Below, one piece after another: positions 17,296 to 24,668 of a stretch of DNA of 64,000 nt. The stretch covers positions 186,001 through 250,000 of the forward strand of contig CAVSKL010000002.1 of assembly GCA_963728475.1 (NCBI GenBank). The letters are read 5' to 3'. A program made the translations under genes and the position numbers. The stretch comes from CAVSKL01 sp963728475 [NCBI: Candidatus Eiseniibacteriota bacterium] (GTDB lineage: Bacteria > Eisenbacteria > RBG-16-71-46 > JABDJR01). Position 1 is the stretch's first letter; every line of letters starts with the position of its first letter. The notes beneath the pieces were generated by a model. It was not told where the DNA came from and ran no database searches. It saw only the letters and a program-made list of their open reading frames with translations.

Positions 17296-18453
17296 GTGCC
17301 GTTCTACCAGCGCCGAGGCTCCATCCCTCCCAAACGCCACATCGTGTTCGAGAACCCGGGAGGCGGGATCTACTACGAGGAACTCATGGGGAACCGGGGC
17401 TTCCAGGGAGCCTCGTCGCTCCTTTACCGCCTTCACCGCCCCACCCGGGTACTGGCCTACGAGGTGGTGCGCGAGCTGGACTGGACCCCCAAGGAGGAGC
17501 GGGCGCTCCGGCCCCACCACCTCCGGCTGGGCCGGATCCCCGCCGGGGGCGACCCCTTTCTGGACCGGACCCCGGTGGTGTTCAACCCCGACGTGGCCCT
17601 GCTCCTGGCCCGGCCCACCGGGGCCTCCGGGAGCTTCTACCGGAACAGCCAGGGGGACGAGCTTCTCTACGTGGTCGAGGGGAAGGGGGTGCTGGAGTCC
17701 CCGTTCGGCGAGCTTCCCTTCGGGGAGGGGGACTACGTGCAGATTCCCCGGGGGGTGGTGCATCGCTACCGCCTGGAGGGGGACGCGCACCGGTTCCTGG
17801 TGATCGAGTCCGCCACCCCCGTCCGCATCCCGCAACGCTACCGGAACGAGAACGGCCAGATGAAAGAGGGAGCGCCCTTCTCCGAGCGCGACATCCGGGT
17901 CCCCGGTGAGCCGAGCCCGGTGGACGAGATCGGGGAGTTCCCCGTCCTCACCAAGCAGCGGAACGTGATCACCCGCCACCTGCTCCAGGCCCATCCCTTC
18001 GACGTGGTGGGATGGGACGGGACCTACTACCCGTTCGCCTTCAACATCCTGGATTTCGAGCCGATCGTGGGCCGCATCCACCAGCCCCCCCCGGTGCATC
18101 AGACCTTCGAGGGGGGCGGGTTCGTGGTCTGCTCGTTCGTGCCCCGGCTCTTCGACTTCGACCCCCGGTCCATCCCCGCCCCCTATAACCACTCCAACGT
18201 GCAGAGCGAGGAGATCCTCTTCTATGCGGGAGGGGAGTTCATGAGCCGCAAGGGGATGGAGTTCGCCTCGCTCACCTACCACCCGGACGGCATGCCGCAC
18301 GGGCCGCAGCCGGGAAAGGCCGAGGCCTCGATCGGCGCGAAGGAAACCAACGAGGTGGCGGTGATGATGGACACCTTCCGCCCCCTCACCGTGGCCCGCG
18401 CCGTCATGGCGGTGGACGACCCCGGCTATCCCCGCTCCTGGCTCGAGGGCTGA
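17296..18453 (+). CDS. hmgA: Homogentisate 1,2-dioxygenase
   Basis: Opens the homogentisate ring to maleylacetoacetate. 385 residues; the human enzyme has about 445. The iron ligands His299, Glu305 and His335 have exactly the spacing of human His335/Glu341/His371 (6 and 30 residues), which makes the assignment firm. GTG 17296 starts one base after the hppD stop (TGAGGTG), implying translational coupling. No maleylacetoacetate isomerase or fumarylacetoacetase is in the window. Confidence 0.93.
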   Translation: MPFYQRRGSIPPKRHIVFENPGGGIYYEELMGNRGFQGASSLLYRLHRPTRVLAYEVVRELDWTPKEERALRPHHLRLGRIPAGGDPFLDRTPVVFNPDVALLLARPTGASGSFYRNSQGDELLYVVEGKGVLESPFGELPFGEGDYVQIPRGVVHRYRLEGDAHRFLVIESATPVRIPQRYRNENGQMKEGAPFSERDIRVPGEPSPVDEIGEFPVLTKQRNVITRHLLQAHPFDVVGWDGTYYPFAFNILDFEPIVGRIHQPPPVHQTFEGGGFVVCSFVPRLFDFDPRSIPAPYNHSNVQSEEILFYAGGEFMSRKGMEFASLTYHPDGMPHGPQPGKAEASIGAKETNEVAVMMDTFRPLTVARAVMAVDDPGYPRSWLEG

Positions 18454-18497
18454 GCCCGGCTGGGTACCGGTCCTCCCCTCTACCTACCCGGCCCCCG

Positions 18498-19106
18498 TCA
18501 CTTCCGCCGGAACATCCCACGCCAGGGCTGGACCGCGCCCGGGGTGGCCGGGCCCGCCGGTTCCAGGGTCTCGACCAGGAAGAGCCGGCCCAGCGCCTTC
18601 CTCAGCTCCTCCGGCGCGACCGGATACGGTGGCCGGGCGGAGGCGGCGCGACCCGCCGGGAACCAGCCGGCCAGGCGCCCACCCTTGGGGAGGATGAGCC
18701 CCATCTTGTAGCTCCAGTCCGCGCGGCGGATGGGTTCCAGGGTGGGGAAGAGCGTCCGGTCCACGATCAGGTTGACCGGGCCGTAGAGAGGCGGCCGGGA
18801 GCGGAAGAAGTCCGCGGTGATGCCGTCGATCCGCACCCCCCGCGCGCGGGCGGCCTCGCGCACCGCCCGCATGGCGTCCCGGGAGGGATCCGCCACCGCC
18901 ACGTCGAATCCCAGCCCGGCCAGGGTGGCCGCCTCCTCGATCATCTCCGCCGAGGGGATCAGCGTCCGGCACGGGGTGAGCGTGCCCGCCCGGACCAGCT
19001 CCTCCAGCCACCGGGCCAGGGCACCGCCCTCCGTCGTCCTTGCCGGTTCCATGGTCAAGATCTCCTCCGGCGCGGTCCCGCCCGCGATCGACGCCTCGTT
19101 CGCCAT
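18498..19106 (-). CDS. TPMT-like methyltransferase-fold protein, degenerate SAM site
   Basis: 202 residues resembling thiopurine-methyltransferase-type class I methyltransferases in its middle: an acidic motif II (FDVAVADPSRDAM), a DFF segment (GITADFFRSRPP), NLIVDRTLFPTLEP and KGGRLAGWFPAG. The glycine-rich motif I that should read like VPGCGRG is replaced by LIPSAEMIEEA, so the loop that holds the SAM methionine is lost. It may be inactive or bind something else. It is the last gene of a probable minus-strand operon behind DUF971 (33-bp gap). An overlapping frame (18484-19011) in another phase is a shadow. Confidence 0.6.
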   Translation of the reverse strand: MANEASIAGGTAPEEILTMEPARTTEGGALARWLEELVRAGTLTPCRTLIPSAEMIEEAATLAGLGFDVAVADPSRDAMRAVREAARARGVRIDGITADFFRSRPPLYGPVNLIVDRTLFPTLEPIRRADWSYKMGLILPKGGRLAGWFPAGRAASARPPYPVAPEELRKALGRLFLVETLEPAGPATPGAVQPWRGMFRRK

Positions 19107-19139
19107 CGTCCTCGCTCCTTTCCCCGCCCCGTGGCCGCG

Positions 19140-19541
19140 TCAGCTCCGCTCGGCCGGAGGCCCCTCCGGCGGCAGCCGGAAGTCCCCGCCGAGAAACCTT
19201 TCGTACGGATAGATCCCGGTCGAGTGTCCGTCGCTCCAGGTGATCTGGAGGGCGTACCGCCCGACCCGCCCCACCTCGACCGCCCGCACCGCCGGGTTCA
19301 CGTCCGCGGGACGGATGATGCGGTCGCCGGTGATCTCATCCACGCAGCGGGCGCAGGGGCAGAGCGCCCGGAGCTCGAAGGCGGGAACGCGGTCCTCGTG
19401 ACCGTCCGGCCAGCCCAGGACCAGCGTCCGGCCTTCGTCCTCCAGCTCCACCCGGTTCGGAATGGGAATGCGTTTCAGGGGCAAGGCGCTCTCCGGGGAA
19501 AAACCCGGGAGAGCGTACAGGGATCCGGGCGGCAATGCCAC
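19140..19541 (-). CDS. DUF971 (GBBH-like N-terminal domain) protein
   Basis: 133 residues. The DUF971 fold is clear: LVLGWPDGHEDRVPAFELR, a Cys-rich CPCARCVDE segment, GDRII and ITWSDGHSTGIYPYERF. In gamma-butyrobetaine hydroxylase the same domain binds zinc through Cys/His; stand-alone bacterial forms often sit next to ApbC/Mrp iron-sulfur carriers, but here the neighbours are bactofilin and Mla genes. Function unknown. The first 25 residues are less conserved, so the true start may lie a little inside. Confidence 0.8.
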   Translation of the reverse strand: MALPPGSLYALPGFSPESALPLKRIPIPNRVELEDEGRTLVLGWPDGHEDRVPAFELRALCPCARCVDEITGDRIIRPADVNPAVRAVEVGRVGRYALQITWSDGHSTGIYPYERFLGGDFRLPPEGPPAERS

Positions 19542-19644
19542 GGTTTCGGAGGAATGGGTTCCGAGGCGTCCGGGCGGTTCTTCCGGGCGGATTCACGCCC
19601 TGGACCTGGAAGGAGCGCCAGGTGGACCTGTCCCGGACGGCCGG

Positions 19645-20067
19645 CTAGGCGTGTCCGGGATTCCGGGTCTCGAACTGGACCACGCGGGGAGCCGGCCGCC
19701 CCTCGCCCAGTTCGCAGTCACCGAAGAACCGGGCCCCGTCGTCGATGGTCAGGAAGCGGGCCTCGATGTCGGCATGGACCACCGCCCCGTCGCGCAGGAC
19801 GACCTCCTGGGTCCCCTCCACCCGGCCCCGGCAGGATCCCTCCACCGTCACCCGGCGGGCATGGACTCCACCTTCCACCGAGCCCCCCTCGGCCACCAGC
19901 ACCTCGCCGTCGGCGAACACGGTGCCTTCGATCCGGCCGTAGATGAGGACGTCGCCGGCCAGGACCAACTCACCCTGGATCACGCTCCCGGGACCGATCA
20001 CGGTCCAGGAGGCGCCGTCCGCCAGGAGCCGGGTCGCCGGTCGATGCCGTACGGGAAGGGGTTTCAT
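19645..20067 (-). CDS. Bactofilin family cytoskeletal protein
   Basis: 140 residues. The central 100 residues are the right-handed beta-helix of bactofilins (DUF583): repeated six-residue turns such as TVIGPGSVIQGELVLAGDVLIYG, RIEGTVFADGEVLVAEGG and VVHADIEARFLTIDDGA, flanked by short disordered tails. Bactofilins polymerise without nucleotides and help place envelope-modifying enzymes. Its location downstream of mlaE-F-D suggests a shared transcript; direct cooperation with lipid transport is not established. Confidence 0.9.
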   Translation of the reverse strand: MKPLPVRHRPATRLLADGASWTVIGPGSVIQGELVLAGDVLIYGRIEGTVFADGEVLVAEGGSVEGGVHARRVTVEGSCRGRVEGTQEVVLRDGAVVHADIEARFLTIDDGARFFGDCELGEGRPAPRVVQFETRNPGHA

Positions 20068-20205
20068 CGGTACTCCGCGAGCCGCTTCGGGCCTCTCCCC
20101 GAAGACGACCCGATTATCGAACCGGGAGCCCGGGAGCTTGAGAGGGGAGTGGTCCGCCCGGCCGCGTCCGTTCCGGCGGGCGGCCGGCGGGCTCCCGGCT
20201 CGCCG

Positions 20206-21171
20206 CTAGAACACCGAGACCTTGAAGTACTTGCGGGGATTGTTTCGCATGTCTTCGAGGAGCGCCCGGAGCTCCCCGAGGGCGGTGGTGAGATTGTCGT
20301 AAAGGTGCTCGTCCTCGACCAGCCGCCCGGTCGTCCCCCCGGTCCGGATGGCCGCCACCAGGCTGTCGGTGCCGGTGATCACGCTCTCGAGCCGGTCCCC
20401 CAGGTCGCGGTCGCTGAGCAGCCGCCCCACCGGGCCGTGGCCGCTGTCCACCTGGGCGGTGATGCGGTCGAGCCGGGACAGGATGCCCTCCAGCTCGCGC
20501 CCGGTCGCCGGGTCGGCCAGGAGCCTTCCGGCCGCCCCGTTCCCGCTCCGCAGGCCCCGAGCCACCACCGAGAGATCGTCCACGGTGGACCGCACCCGGG
20601 CGGCCGTTTCCGGGTCCTGCAGGAGGACCGCCAGCGTGCCCTGCCCGCGGTTCAGCGAATCGAGGGTGGCGGCCGCGTTCTTGAGGAACCGGGTGAGGTC
20701 GTCGATGGCGCCGGTGGCCCGGGCGAAGGTGACCGTCCAGTCGATCTCGCCCCGAACCGGGAGCACCGAGCCGCCGGGAAGCGGCGTCTCCCCCGGATTC
20801 CCCAGGCTGATGTCGATGAACTTGTCCCCCAGTACCCCCACCGTCCGGATGATGGCCACCGAGGACCCGGTGATCCGCTCGTGCTGGTCCCGCTCGATGG
20901 TGAGGGTGAATTCCAGGGCGCGGGAGGTGTCGAGCTGGGCGAACCGGATGTCGGCCACCTTGCCCACCTCCAGCCCCGACAGCGTCACCGCCGAGCCCTT
21001 GGAGATTCCCTGGGCGTTGGAGAGATAGACCTCCAGGTTGTAGTGCCGCTGGAACAGATGCTGGTTGGTGCCCACCACGAACAGGAACCCCACCAGGAGC
21101 GCGGTCGAGATCAGAAAGAAAATCCCCAGCCGGAGGTTCCGCCACCCCGGCGGTTGGGAGTATGCGCTCAC
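20206..21171 (-). CDS. mlaD: MlaD/MCE-family periplasmic lipid-transport protein
   Basis: 321 residues. One N-terminal membrane anchor (LGIFFLISTALLVGFLFVVG, residues 14-33), then a single MCE domain (YLSNAQGISKGSAVTLSGLEVGKV...GVLGDKFIDIS). Beyond residue 145 a long, probably coiled-coil/helical region contains three related blocks (GTLAVLLQDPETAARVRSTVDDL; AAGRLLADPATGRELEGILSRLD; PVGRLLSDRDLGDRLESVI), typical of longer MCE proteins. It should form a hexameric ring carrying lipids across the periplasm and is the substrate-binding partner of MlaEF just upstream (1-bp gap to mlaF). Confidence 0.9.
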   Translation of the reverse strand: MSAYSQPPGWRNLRLGIFFLISTALLVGFLFVVGTNQHLFQRHYNLEVYLSNAQGISKGSAVTLSGLEVGKVADIRFAQLDTSRALEFTLTIERDQHERITGSSVAIIRTVGVLGDKFIDISLGNPGETPLPGGSVLPVRGEIDWTVTFARATGAIDDLTRFLKNAAATLDSLNRGQGTLAVLLQDPETAARVRSTVDDLSVVARGLRSGNGAAGRLLADPATGRELEGILSRLDRITAQVDSGHGPVGRLLSDRDLGDRLESVITGTDSLVAAIRTGGTTGRLVEDEHLYDNLTTALGELRALLEDMRNNPRKYFKVSVF

Positions 21172-21172
21172 G

Positions 21173-21970
21173 CTAGAGTCCCCTGTCCGATATGAATTCC
21201 TGCACGTAGGGGTCGGGGCTGCGCTCGATCTCCTCCGCGCTCCCGTCGAAGATGATCCGCCCCTCGTGAATCATGGTGACGCTGTCCGCCACTGCCCGGG
21301 CGTCGCGGAGGATGTGGGTGACCACCACCGAGGTGACCTGCATGTCGTCGCGAAGCCGGTTGATCAGGTTGTTGAGGCGCCGGGTGGCGATCGGGTCCAG
21401 CCCCGAGGTCGGCTCGTCGTAGAGCATGAGCTCCGGGTGGCAGATGGTGGCCCGCGCCACCGCCACCCGTTTCGACATCCCTCCGGAAAGCTCCGAGGGC
21501 ATGAGGTCGTAGGCGTCCTCGAGCCCCACGTAGGCCAGCCGCGCCCGGATCGCCGGCTCCGCCTTCTCGAGCGGAACGTGATGATTCTCCAGCATGCAGA
21601 AGCCCACGTTTTCCGCCACGCTCAGCGAGTCGAAGAGCGCCCCCCCCTGGAACACCATCCCCATCCGGTGGCGGAGCCCCCGGAGCTCGCGGTCGTGCAT
21701 CTCGGTGATGTCCACCCCGAACACCCGCACCCGCCCGGAGTCCGGGCGCAGCAGCCCCAGCGCCAGCTTGAGGATCGTGCTCTTTCCCGCCCCGCTGCTT
21801 CCCAGGATGACCCGGGTCTCCCCGTGGCGGATGGTGAGGCTCAGGTCCCGCAGGACCGGCGCGTCGTCCTCCTCAAACCGCAGGGTCACGTGGTCCAGCT
21901 CCAGCACCGCCGGGGCGGCGGCGTCCGGAGCCCCGGGCCGCTCGATGTGGGTTTCGACCTGCGTGTTCAT
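21173..21970 (-). CDS. mlaF: MlaF-type ABC transporter ATPase
   Basis: 265 residues. Walker A GSSGAGKST, signature LSGGMSKR (the M-for-Q variant typical of MlaF/Mkl), Walker B LMLYDEPT and the H-loop VVTHI are all present. A 20-residue N-terminal extension precedes the cassette. It energises phospholipid movement between inner and outer membranes together with MlaE and MlaD. It sits 27 bp downstream of mlaE. Confidence 0.93.
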   Translation of the reverse strand: MNTQVETHIERPGAPDAAAPAVLELDHVTLRFEEDDAPVLRDLSLTIRHGETRVILGSSGAGKSTILKLALGLLRPDSGRVRVFGVDITEMHDRELRGLRHRMGMVFQGGALFDSLSVAENVGFCMLENHHVPLEKAEPAIRARLAYVGLEDAYDLMPSELSGGMSKRVAVARATICHPELMLYDEPTSGLDPIATRRLNNLINRLRDDMQVTSVVVTHILRDARAVADSVTMIHEGRIIFDGSAEEIERSPDPYVQEFISDRGL

Positions 21971-21997
21971 CGCTTCCTGTCCGGGAACCGGGGACGC

Positions 21998-22810
21998 TTA
22001 TCCGAACAGCGCCAGGATCAGCTTCCCCAGAACGAAATCGGTGGCCAGCACGCTCAGCGAGCTGAACATCACCGCGCGGGTGGCGTTCTCGCCCACGCCG
22101 CTCGCGCCGCCTCGGGTGGACATGCCATAGTACGCGCTCACCGAGGCGATGATGTAGCCGAAGAAGACCGGCTTCACGAACCCCACCGCCAGGTCCTTGA
22201 ACTGGAGCGTGGTGAGCGCCTCGGTCCAGTAGGTGTGGCTGGGAGTGTTGAGCCAGGTTCTGGCCACGTACCAGCCCCCCACGATCGCCACCACGTCCGC
22301 GATCAGGGTCAGAGGCAGCATGGTGATCATGCTCGCGATCTGGCGCGGCATCACCAGCCTGGGCACCGGCTCCACCCCCAGCGCCTGGAGCGCGTTGATC
22401 TGATCACTGACCCGCATCGATCCGATCTCCGCCGCCATCTTGGCTCCGGTGCGGCCCGCCACCATCAGCCCGGTCACCACCGGCCCGATCTCGCGGATCA
22501 CCCCGATCGACATGATCCGGCCCATCCACGACTTCGCCCCGAACGGCTCCAGGTGCGTGCCCCATTCCAGCGCCAGCACCAGCCCGATGAAGAGGGCGGC
22601 CAGCACCACCAGCCAGCTCGCCGAGACCCCGAACGCGATGGTGGACTCCAGGATCTGCCGCCGGTAATGCCGGGCGTCGCGCACCCCGACCCATCCCGCC
22701 CCCAGGAGGCGGGCGAACTCCTGGACCTCGGCCAAAAAAATCCTGATCTGCAATTCGAGCGACTTGAGCGCGGTCAAAGGGGACTCCCCGGCTGGCCGAT
22801 CCGTCCGCAT
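21998..22810 (-). CDS. mlaE: MlaE-type ABC transporter permease
   Basis: 270 residues with about five to six hydrophobic segments and the MlaE signature EIGPVVTGLMVAGRTGAKMAAEIG, which contacts the ATPase. The N-terminal amphipathic elbow (LELQIRIFLAEVQEFARLL) is intact. The start is placed at ATG 22810 because the likely promoter (-10 at 22855-22860) lies between it and the more distant ATG at 22891. First gene of the operon mlaE-mlaF-mlaD-bactofilin-DUF971-TPMT-like. Confidence 0.9.
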   Translation of the reverse strand: MRTDRPAGESPLTALKSLELQIRIFLAEVQEFARLLGAGWVGVRDARHYRRQILESTIAFGVSASWLVVLAALFIGLVLALEWGTHLEPFGAKSWMGRIMSIGVIREIGPVVTGLMVAGRTGAKMAAEIGSMRVSDQINALQALGVEPVPRLVMPRQIASMITMLPLTLIADVVAIVGGWYVARTWLNTPSHTYWTEALTTLQFKDLAVGFVKPVFFGYIIASVSAYYGMSTRGGASGVGENATRAVMFSSLSVLATDFVLGKLILALFG

Positions 22811-22854
22811 CCCGAAGCCCCGGCTTGAAGTCAGACGGGAATTACGGCCGCGGA

Positions 22855-22883
22855 ATGATACCGGGTTTGAGCCCGGTTCAAAA
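22855..22883 (-). promoter_or_regulatory. Promoter of the mla operon with inverted repeats
   Basis: On the minus strand TTTTGA (complement of 22878-22883), 17-bp spacer, TATCAT (complement of 22855-22860). Between the boxes lie two overlapping inverted repeats: ACCGGG-N6-CCCGGT and TTTGA-N7-TCAAA. They are well placed for a repressor. Confidence 0.45.
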
Positions 22884-22949
22884 GGGGCCACGGAACCCCG
22901 GATGTCTCAATCCCTTGCCCCCTCGGGCCGATACCAGAGGGGAAGCACC

Positions 22950-23900
22950 ATGACTCGATCCAACCCGTTCCCGGGGCCCTCGACATCACCGCAGGACCGG
23001 ACCGCCCGCAGGCGGGGACGCGACGTCCTCGTCCTGGGGTGGTCCACCCTGGTGCTGGCGGCCGGGATCCTGACCCTGGAGATCCTGGCCGCGGGGGGGA
23101 GCCGGCCGCCGCTCCTCGACCGCCTCGCCCTGGGGGCGAGCGCCGCCGTGCTCACCCTGGTCGTCTCCCTCCTGGCCAAGCGGTACCGCTACCGCCCCCG
23201 CGCTCCGCGCCGGTCGCTCCCCGCCGATGGCCGGCTCACCAAGCGGCCCCTGGACTACCTGGTCTCGCTGCTCAACGTCACCCGGGCGGTGGCAAACGAG
23301 GCCGGCGCCTCGGACGTGGAGCAGGTCATCGTGGAGTCCTGCATGGATTGCTTCGATTGCGAGGAAGCCAGCCTCATGCGAGTGGACCGCGGCACCGGCG
23401 ATCTCGTGGTCTCCGCGTTCACCGGCCACCGCCACCCCTCGCTGGTGCGCGGGGCCCGGGTGCGCTGGGGCGAGGGGGTCTCCGGCACCGTGGCCGCGCG
23501 CCGCACCCCGCTCATCCTGGGCGAGGAGGTGGACGCCCGCCGCTTTCCCGCCTTCCAGCCCAAGGCCCGCCGGATCCACTGCGCCATGGTGGCCCCGGTG
23601 GTGGTGCGGAACCAGGTGGTGGGGGTGCTCAACGTGAGCACCGGCAACGACGCCGTGGAGTACACCGAGGACGACCTGCGGGTGCTCTGCATCCTGGCCG
23701 AGCACGCGGGGATCGTGGCCGCCAAGGCCCGGGACGAGGAGCGGGTGCTGCGCCTCATCCGCCGCATCCGGCGCCGGAACGCTAGTCCCCGGCTTCCGGG
23801 GTCTCGGGAGGGGGAGCCGGCTCCCCGGGCGCCGCGTGGCGGCCCGCCCACTCCACCTGCCGGGCCATCCCCCTCAGGAGCCGCAGTTCCCTGGAGGTGA
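22950..23900 (+). CDS. Membrane-anchored GAF-domain protein
   Basis: 316 residues. Two hydrophobic segments at about residues 26-45 and 58-75 (VLVLGWSTLVLAAGILTLEI; LALGASAAVLTLVVSLLA) anchor it; a basic linker follows; residues 100-260 are a GAF domain (SLLNVTRAVANEAG, WGEGVSGTVAARRTPLILGE, HCAMVAPVVVRNQVVGVLNV, ILAEHAGIVAAKA). There is no kinase, GGDEF or phosphatase output domain, so it may sense a ligand for a separate partner. A ...CMDCFDC cluster lies in the GAF domain. RBS AGGGGA before ATG 22950. Its last 40 residues, Pro-rich and unconserved, run through the 3' end of the opposing trmJ gene. Confidence 0.8.
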   Translation: MTRSNPFPGPSTSPQDRTARRRGRDVLVLGWSTLVLAAGILTLEILAAGGSRPPLLDRLALGASAAVLTLVVSLLAKRYRYRPRAPRRSLPADGRLTKRPLDYLVSLLNVTRAVANEAGASDVEQVIVESCMDCFDCEEASLMRVDRGTGDLVVSAFTGHRHPSLVRGARVRWGEGVSGTVAARRTPLILGEEVDARRFPAFQPKARRIHCAMVAPVVVRNQVVGVLNVSTGNDAVEYTEDDLRVLCILAEHAGIVAAKARDEERVLRLIRRIRRRNASPRLPGSREGEPAPRAPRGGPPTPPAGPSPSGAAVPWR

Positions 23901-24549
23901 GCCGGGCCCGCTCGAACACCGATTTCAGCGCCGCCATCCGCGCCCGCGCGGTGTGAGGCAGCAGGAATCCCGCCGCGCCCAGGGCCCGCTCGAGATGCCG
24001 GTAGAAGGCTTCGCGGTCGGCCAGCGGGGCTTCGCGGGCGGCCGCCGGCGCCGCGTCGGCCAGCCACGCCGCCCGGGTCTCGTAGGCGCACACCGCCACC
24101 GCCTGGGCCAGGTTCAGGGACGGCTGGGCGGGGGAGGTGGCGATGGTCACCCGGGCCGAGCACAGGGCCACCTCCGGGTTCGCCAGCCCCCGCGACTCCG
24201 GCCCGAACACCCACGCGGTCTCCCCACCCGCGCGGGCCAGGGCCGCGGTCTCCGCCGCCGCCGCCCGCACGTCCAGGAACGCCCCCCGGAAGCGGCCCCG
24301 CCGCCGGGTGGTGGCCCAGGCCTTCACGCAGCCCTGGAGCGCGGAGGCGAGATCGCCGGCCAGCTCCGCCCCCTCCAGCACGTCCTCGGCCCCGTGCGCC
24401 CAGGACAGCGCCTCCGCGGGGCGGTCCATCCGCGCGGCCACCAGCACCAGCCGCCCCAGCCCGAAGTTCTTGATCACCCGGGCCGCCGCCCCCACGTTGG
24501 CCGCGCCCTCCGGTTCCACCAGCACCACTCTTGCCGCCTTGGGTTCCAT
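23782..24549 (-). CDS. trmJ: TrmJ-like tRNA 2'-O-methyltransferase (SPOUT family)
   Basis: 255 residues from ATG 24549 (VVLVEPEGAANVGAAARVIKNFGLGRLVLV is the family's N-terminal strand-helix-strand). SPOUT trefoil-knot motifs are FGPESRGLANPEV and SLNLAQAVAVCAYE. TrmJ methylates the ribose of tRNA position 32 with SAM. A C-terminal helical extension (residues 170-240) matches the family; the last 20 residues are Pro-rich. The ATG at 24585 would add 12 unconserved residues. Its 3' end overlaps the convergent GAF gene by 119 bp. Confidence 0.85.
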   Translation of the reverse strand: MEPKAARVVLVEPEGAANVGAAARVIKNFGLGRLVLVAARMDRPAEALSWAHGAEDVLEGAELAGDLASALQGCVKAWATTRRRGRFRGAFLDVRAAAAETAALARAGGETAWVFGPESRGLANPEVALCSARVTIATSPAQPSLNLAQAVAVCAYETRAAWLADAAPAAAREAPLADREAFYRHLERALGAAGFLLPHTARARMAALKSVFERARLTSRELRLLRGMARQVEWAGRHAAPGEPAPPPETPEAGD

Positions 24550-24668
24550 GACCGCCAACGGTACCCGATTCCGCGCTCCCGGCAACCCCCCTCGCCGCCC
24601 CCCGCCCCTTCCGTTACCCTGGAACGAGGAGCGCCGAACCCGATCCCTCGCCGGTAAGGACAGCCGTC

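Noticed and set aside
22811-22891. Longer mlaE starting at ATG 22891
   Set aside because: The probable promoter lies inside this stretch and the extra residues are not typical of MlaE.
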